Below are positions 5,791-6,920 of a stretch of 6,920 nucleotides of DNA, piece after piece. Positions within the stretch are counted from its first letter, which is position 1. The number at the start of each line of letters is the position of its first letter. The DNA is from an uncultured Chloroflexota bacterium. Lineage in GTDB: Bacteria > Chloroflexota > Anaerolineae > Aggregatilineales > Phototrophicaceae. A program made the position numbers and the translations under genes. The stretch spans positions 1-6,920 of the forward strand of contig CALMZT010001283.1 in NCBI GenBank assembly GCA_937870805.1. The letters are read 5' to 3'. Under the pieces are notes generated by a model that was not told the DNA's origin, did no database searches, and worked only from the letters and a program-made list of their open reading frames with translations.

Positions 5791-6297
5791 GCCGATCACG
5801 CGCTGCGCGATCAGCACCGCGACCGACGCGTAGCTGTTGTAGGCAAGCCGCAGCGCCGCGTTCACGGTGGGCGCGACGGCCTCGGCGCTGGAGGCCTCGT
5901 GGACGATGGTGCCCATCGCCTCGAGCACGGTGCGCGTCGCCTGGCCCATCGGCACCTGCCACGGATTGAACTCGCCTTCGTGGCCGCGCATCGTGACCAG
6001 CGAGACCAGCGGGAAGCGGCATTCCTTGTTCATGCCGATCGTGTTGATCACGTTCCCCACGCCGCTCGACTGCATGAGCAGAACCGCCTTCTCGCCGCCC
6101 AGCCAGGCGCCGGCGGCGAGGCCGATGCCTTCCTCCTCGGTGCTGAGGACGACCGCTCGCATCGACTTGTCCGCGAGGCAAAGCTCGATCAGGCGCTTGT
6201 GCCCGCCGTCGGGGACGAAGCCCACGATGCGGATGCCCGCAGCCTTCAGCTCGCGGTGGATCTGGCCGGGCCAGTCGAGGTCAGGTTGCTTTTGCAC
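5539..6297 (-). CDS. Chimeric frame: TPP-dependent decarboxylase alpha subunit joined to a TPR tail
   Basis: The 252-aa frame starts at the GTG at 6297 (an in-frame TGA lies just upstream). Residues 1-169 form an almost complete alpha (pyrimidine-binding) subunit like those of sulfopyruvate or phosphonopyruvate decarboxylase. Marks are VPDGGHKRLIELC (28-40), TEEEGIGLAAGAWLGG (53-68) with the Glu expected to activate thiamine diphosphate, LLMQSSGVGNVINTI (73-87), and EFNPWQVPMGQATRTVLEAMG (109-129, read in two parts). Known relatives end a few residues after the QRVIG reached here at 165-169. Residues 170-252 are instead two TPR helix pairs, as in the tail of large signalling regulators. The codon composition changes at the same point. 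I infer that this is not a natural protein: the decarboxylase would pair with a separate beta subunit, which is absent. The start overlaps the end of the TRAP permease gene by 17 nt, so the decarboxylase half is probably co-transcribed and translationally coupled to it. Confidence 0.65.
   Translation of the reverse strand: MQKQPDLDWPGQIHRELKAAGIRIVGFVPDGGHKRLIELCLADKSMRAVVLSTEEEGIGLAAGAWLGGEKAVLLMQSSGVGNVINTIGMNKECRFPLVSLVTMRGHEGEFNPWQVPMGQATRTVLEAMGTIVHEASSAEAVAPTVNAALRLAYNSYASVAVLIAQRVIGIIYTHNGMYEDAENALKQSIAIHNECGVQPRIAITTLDFARLYQAQDLHADARAACEQALAEFQRMAMKWHIEEAKKQLAMSG
5781..5797. other. Junction between two sequence compositions
   Basis: By hand count, 5701-5790 is 41% G+C (37 of 90), while 5791-5850 is 68% (41 of 60) and the following kilobase stays high. 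The switch coincides with the change of protein family within one open frame. The shared short stretch encoding IGII suggests a microhomology join, either from assembly or from recombination. Confidence 0.7.
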
Positions 6298-6920
6298 GGG
6301 GATTCACCATGAATTGCAGGGCGAGGACGACGGCGACGAGCGCGAAGCCGATCAAGCTCGTCGTCTTGACGGGATAGAAGAGCAGGATACCGGCGACGAG
6401 CAGCATGATCCGCTCGTGAAGCGCGGTCCTGCGGAACAGCCAGCCCTGGAAGCCGCCGGCGAGCGCGAGGATGCCGACCGCCGCGGTGAACGTAAGCATC
6501 GCGATCGATGCCCAGTTGGCCGTGGCAAGCGTCTTGAACGAGCCTGTGAGGAGGAGCCCCGTGCCGGCCGGATCGAGCACGAAGATGAACGGGACGAGGA
6601 ACGCCGGCAGGCAGTACTTCCAGCACTGCAGCGTGGTCTTGTACGGGTCTCCGCCGGTGATGGCGGAGGCCGCGAAGGGCGACAGCGCCGTGGGCGGGGA
6701 AACCTCGGAGAGCACCGCATAGTAGAAGATGAACATGTGGGCCGCGAACTCCGGCACCTTGAGCGCGATCAGCGCCGGCGCCGCGATCACGGCGCAGATG
6801 ATGTAGCTCGCCGTCACCGGCACCGCGAGGCCGACGATCCAGACGATCAGGGCGGTGTAGAGGGCGGTCAGCAGGAGCGAGTTGCCGGCGTAGGCCAGAA
6901 CGATCGAGCTGAACTTGAGG
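6281..6920 (-). CDS. TRAP transporter fused permease, C-terminal part (runs off the right edge)
   Basis: The visible 212 residues (first full codon at 6919) are the end of a TRAP-type large or fused permease, an inner-membrane protein that imports carboxylic or sulfonic acids using a sodium gradient and a periplasmic binding protein. Family signatures are PVTASYIICAVIAAPAL (34-50), AHMFIFYYAVLSEVSPPTAL (60-79), AITGGDPYKTTLQCWKYCLP (86-105) and a C-terminal extension of about four helices (about 137-205) typical of the fused 4TM/12TM form rather than plain DctM. The N-terminal two thirds lie outside the window. Its TGA at 6283-6281 lies inside the decarboxylase frame, a 17-nt overlap indicating an operon. 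Base use is much more GC-rich than in the genes left of 5,785. The family is secure; the substrate is inferred only from the neighbour. Confidence 0.9.
   Translation of the reverse strand, partial: LKFSSIVLAYAGNSLLLTALYTALIVWIVGLAVPVTASYIICAVIAAPALIALKVPEFAAHMFIFYYAVLSEVSPPTALSPFAASAITGGDPYKTTLQCWKYCLPAFLVPFIFVLDPAGTGLLLTGSFKTLATANWASIAMLTFTAAVGILALAGGFQGWLFRRTALHERIMLLVAGILLFYPVKTTSLIGFALVAVVLALQFMVNPRAKAT

Noticed and set aside
5578..6312. 244-codon open frame on the plus strand opposite the decarboxylase/TPR frame
   Set aside because: It is rich in Arg, His and Asp and has no recognisable domain. It mirrors the real minus-strand gene in GC-rich DNA, where antisense frames stay open by chance.
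1..6920. tRNA, rRNA or known riboswitch genes
   Set aside because: No cloverleaf, ribosomal RNA core sequence or recognisable riboswitch core was seen on either strand by eye.

Overview
The window looks like two unlike pieces of bacterial DNA joined near position 5,785. Positions 1 to about 5,785 read like a Chloroflexota genome, probably Anaerolineae-like. The clues are a PknB-type Ser/Thr kinase with one membrane helix, a Thr/Pro-rich stalk and an external domain, a secreted Ig-like protein, TPR-regulator fragments, and dispersed hairpin repeats between genes. The lineage is inferred from protein style, not from a search. Positions from about 5,790 to 6,920 are markedly more GC-rich and encode a TRAP permease and a sulfopyruvate/phosphonopyruvate decarboxylase-like alpha subunit, in a style familiar from Proteobacteria.

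Layout from left to right: (1) the 5' part of a secreted Ig-like protein on the minus strand, with a GTG start; (2) a 300-bp divergent promoter region; (3) a 638-aa transmembrane Ser/Thr protein kinase on the plus strand; (4) about 350 bp of non-coding DNA packed with inverted repeats; (5) an EamA/DMT-family 10-helix transporter on the minus strand; (6) its promoter region with an operator-like dyad; (7) a convincing rho-independent terminator followed by a PaaK-like AMP-binding enzyme on the minus strand, with a probable TTG start; (8) a second copy of the composite hairpin repeat; (9) an open frame on the minus strand whose C-terminal third is TPR and whose N-terminal two thirds is a TPP-dependent decarboxylase alpha subunit; (10) the C-terminal part of a TRAP permease overlapping the start of the decarboxylase frame by 17 nt.

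The genes left of the join form no obvious single pathway. They are separate transcription units: a divergent secreted protein/kinase pair, a stand-alone exporter-type permease and a stand-alone CoA-ligase-like enzyme. Right of the join, the permease and decarboxylase overlap as in a real operon, and the expected next gene (a beta subunit carrying the TPP-diphosphate domain) is missing exactly where the sequence changes character. The simplest reading is an assembly chimera or a recent recombination. No complete, clearly new biological system is visible. The points most worth a second look are the join, the covarying two-hairpin repeat family and the degenerate active-site motifs of the PaaK-like protein.
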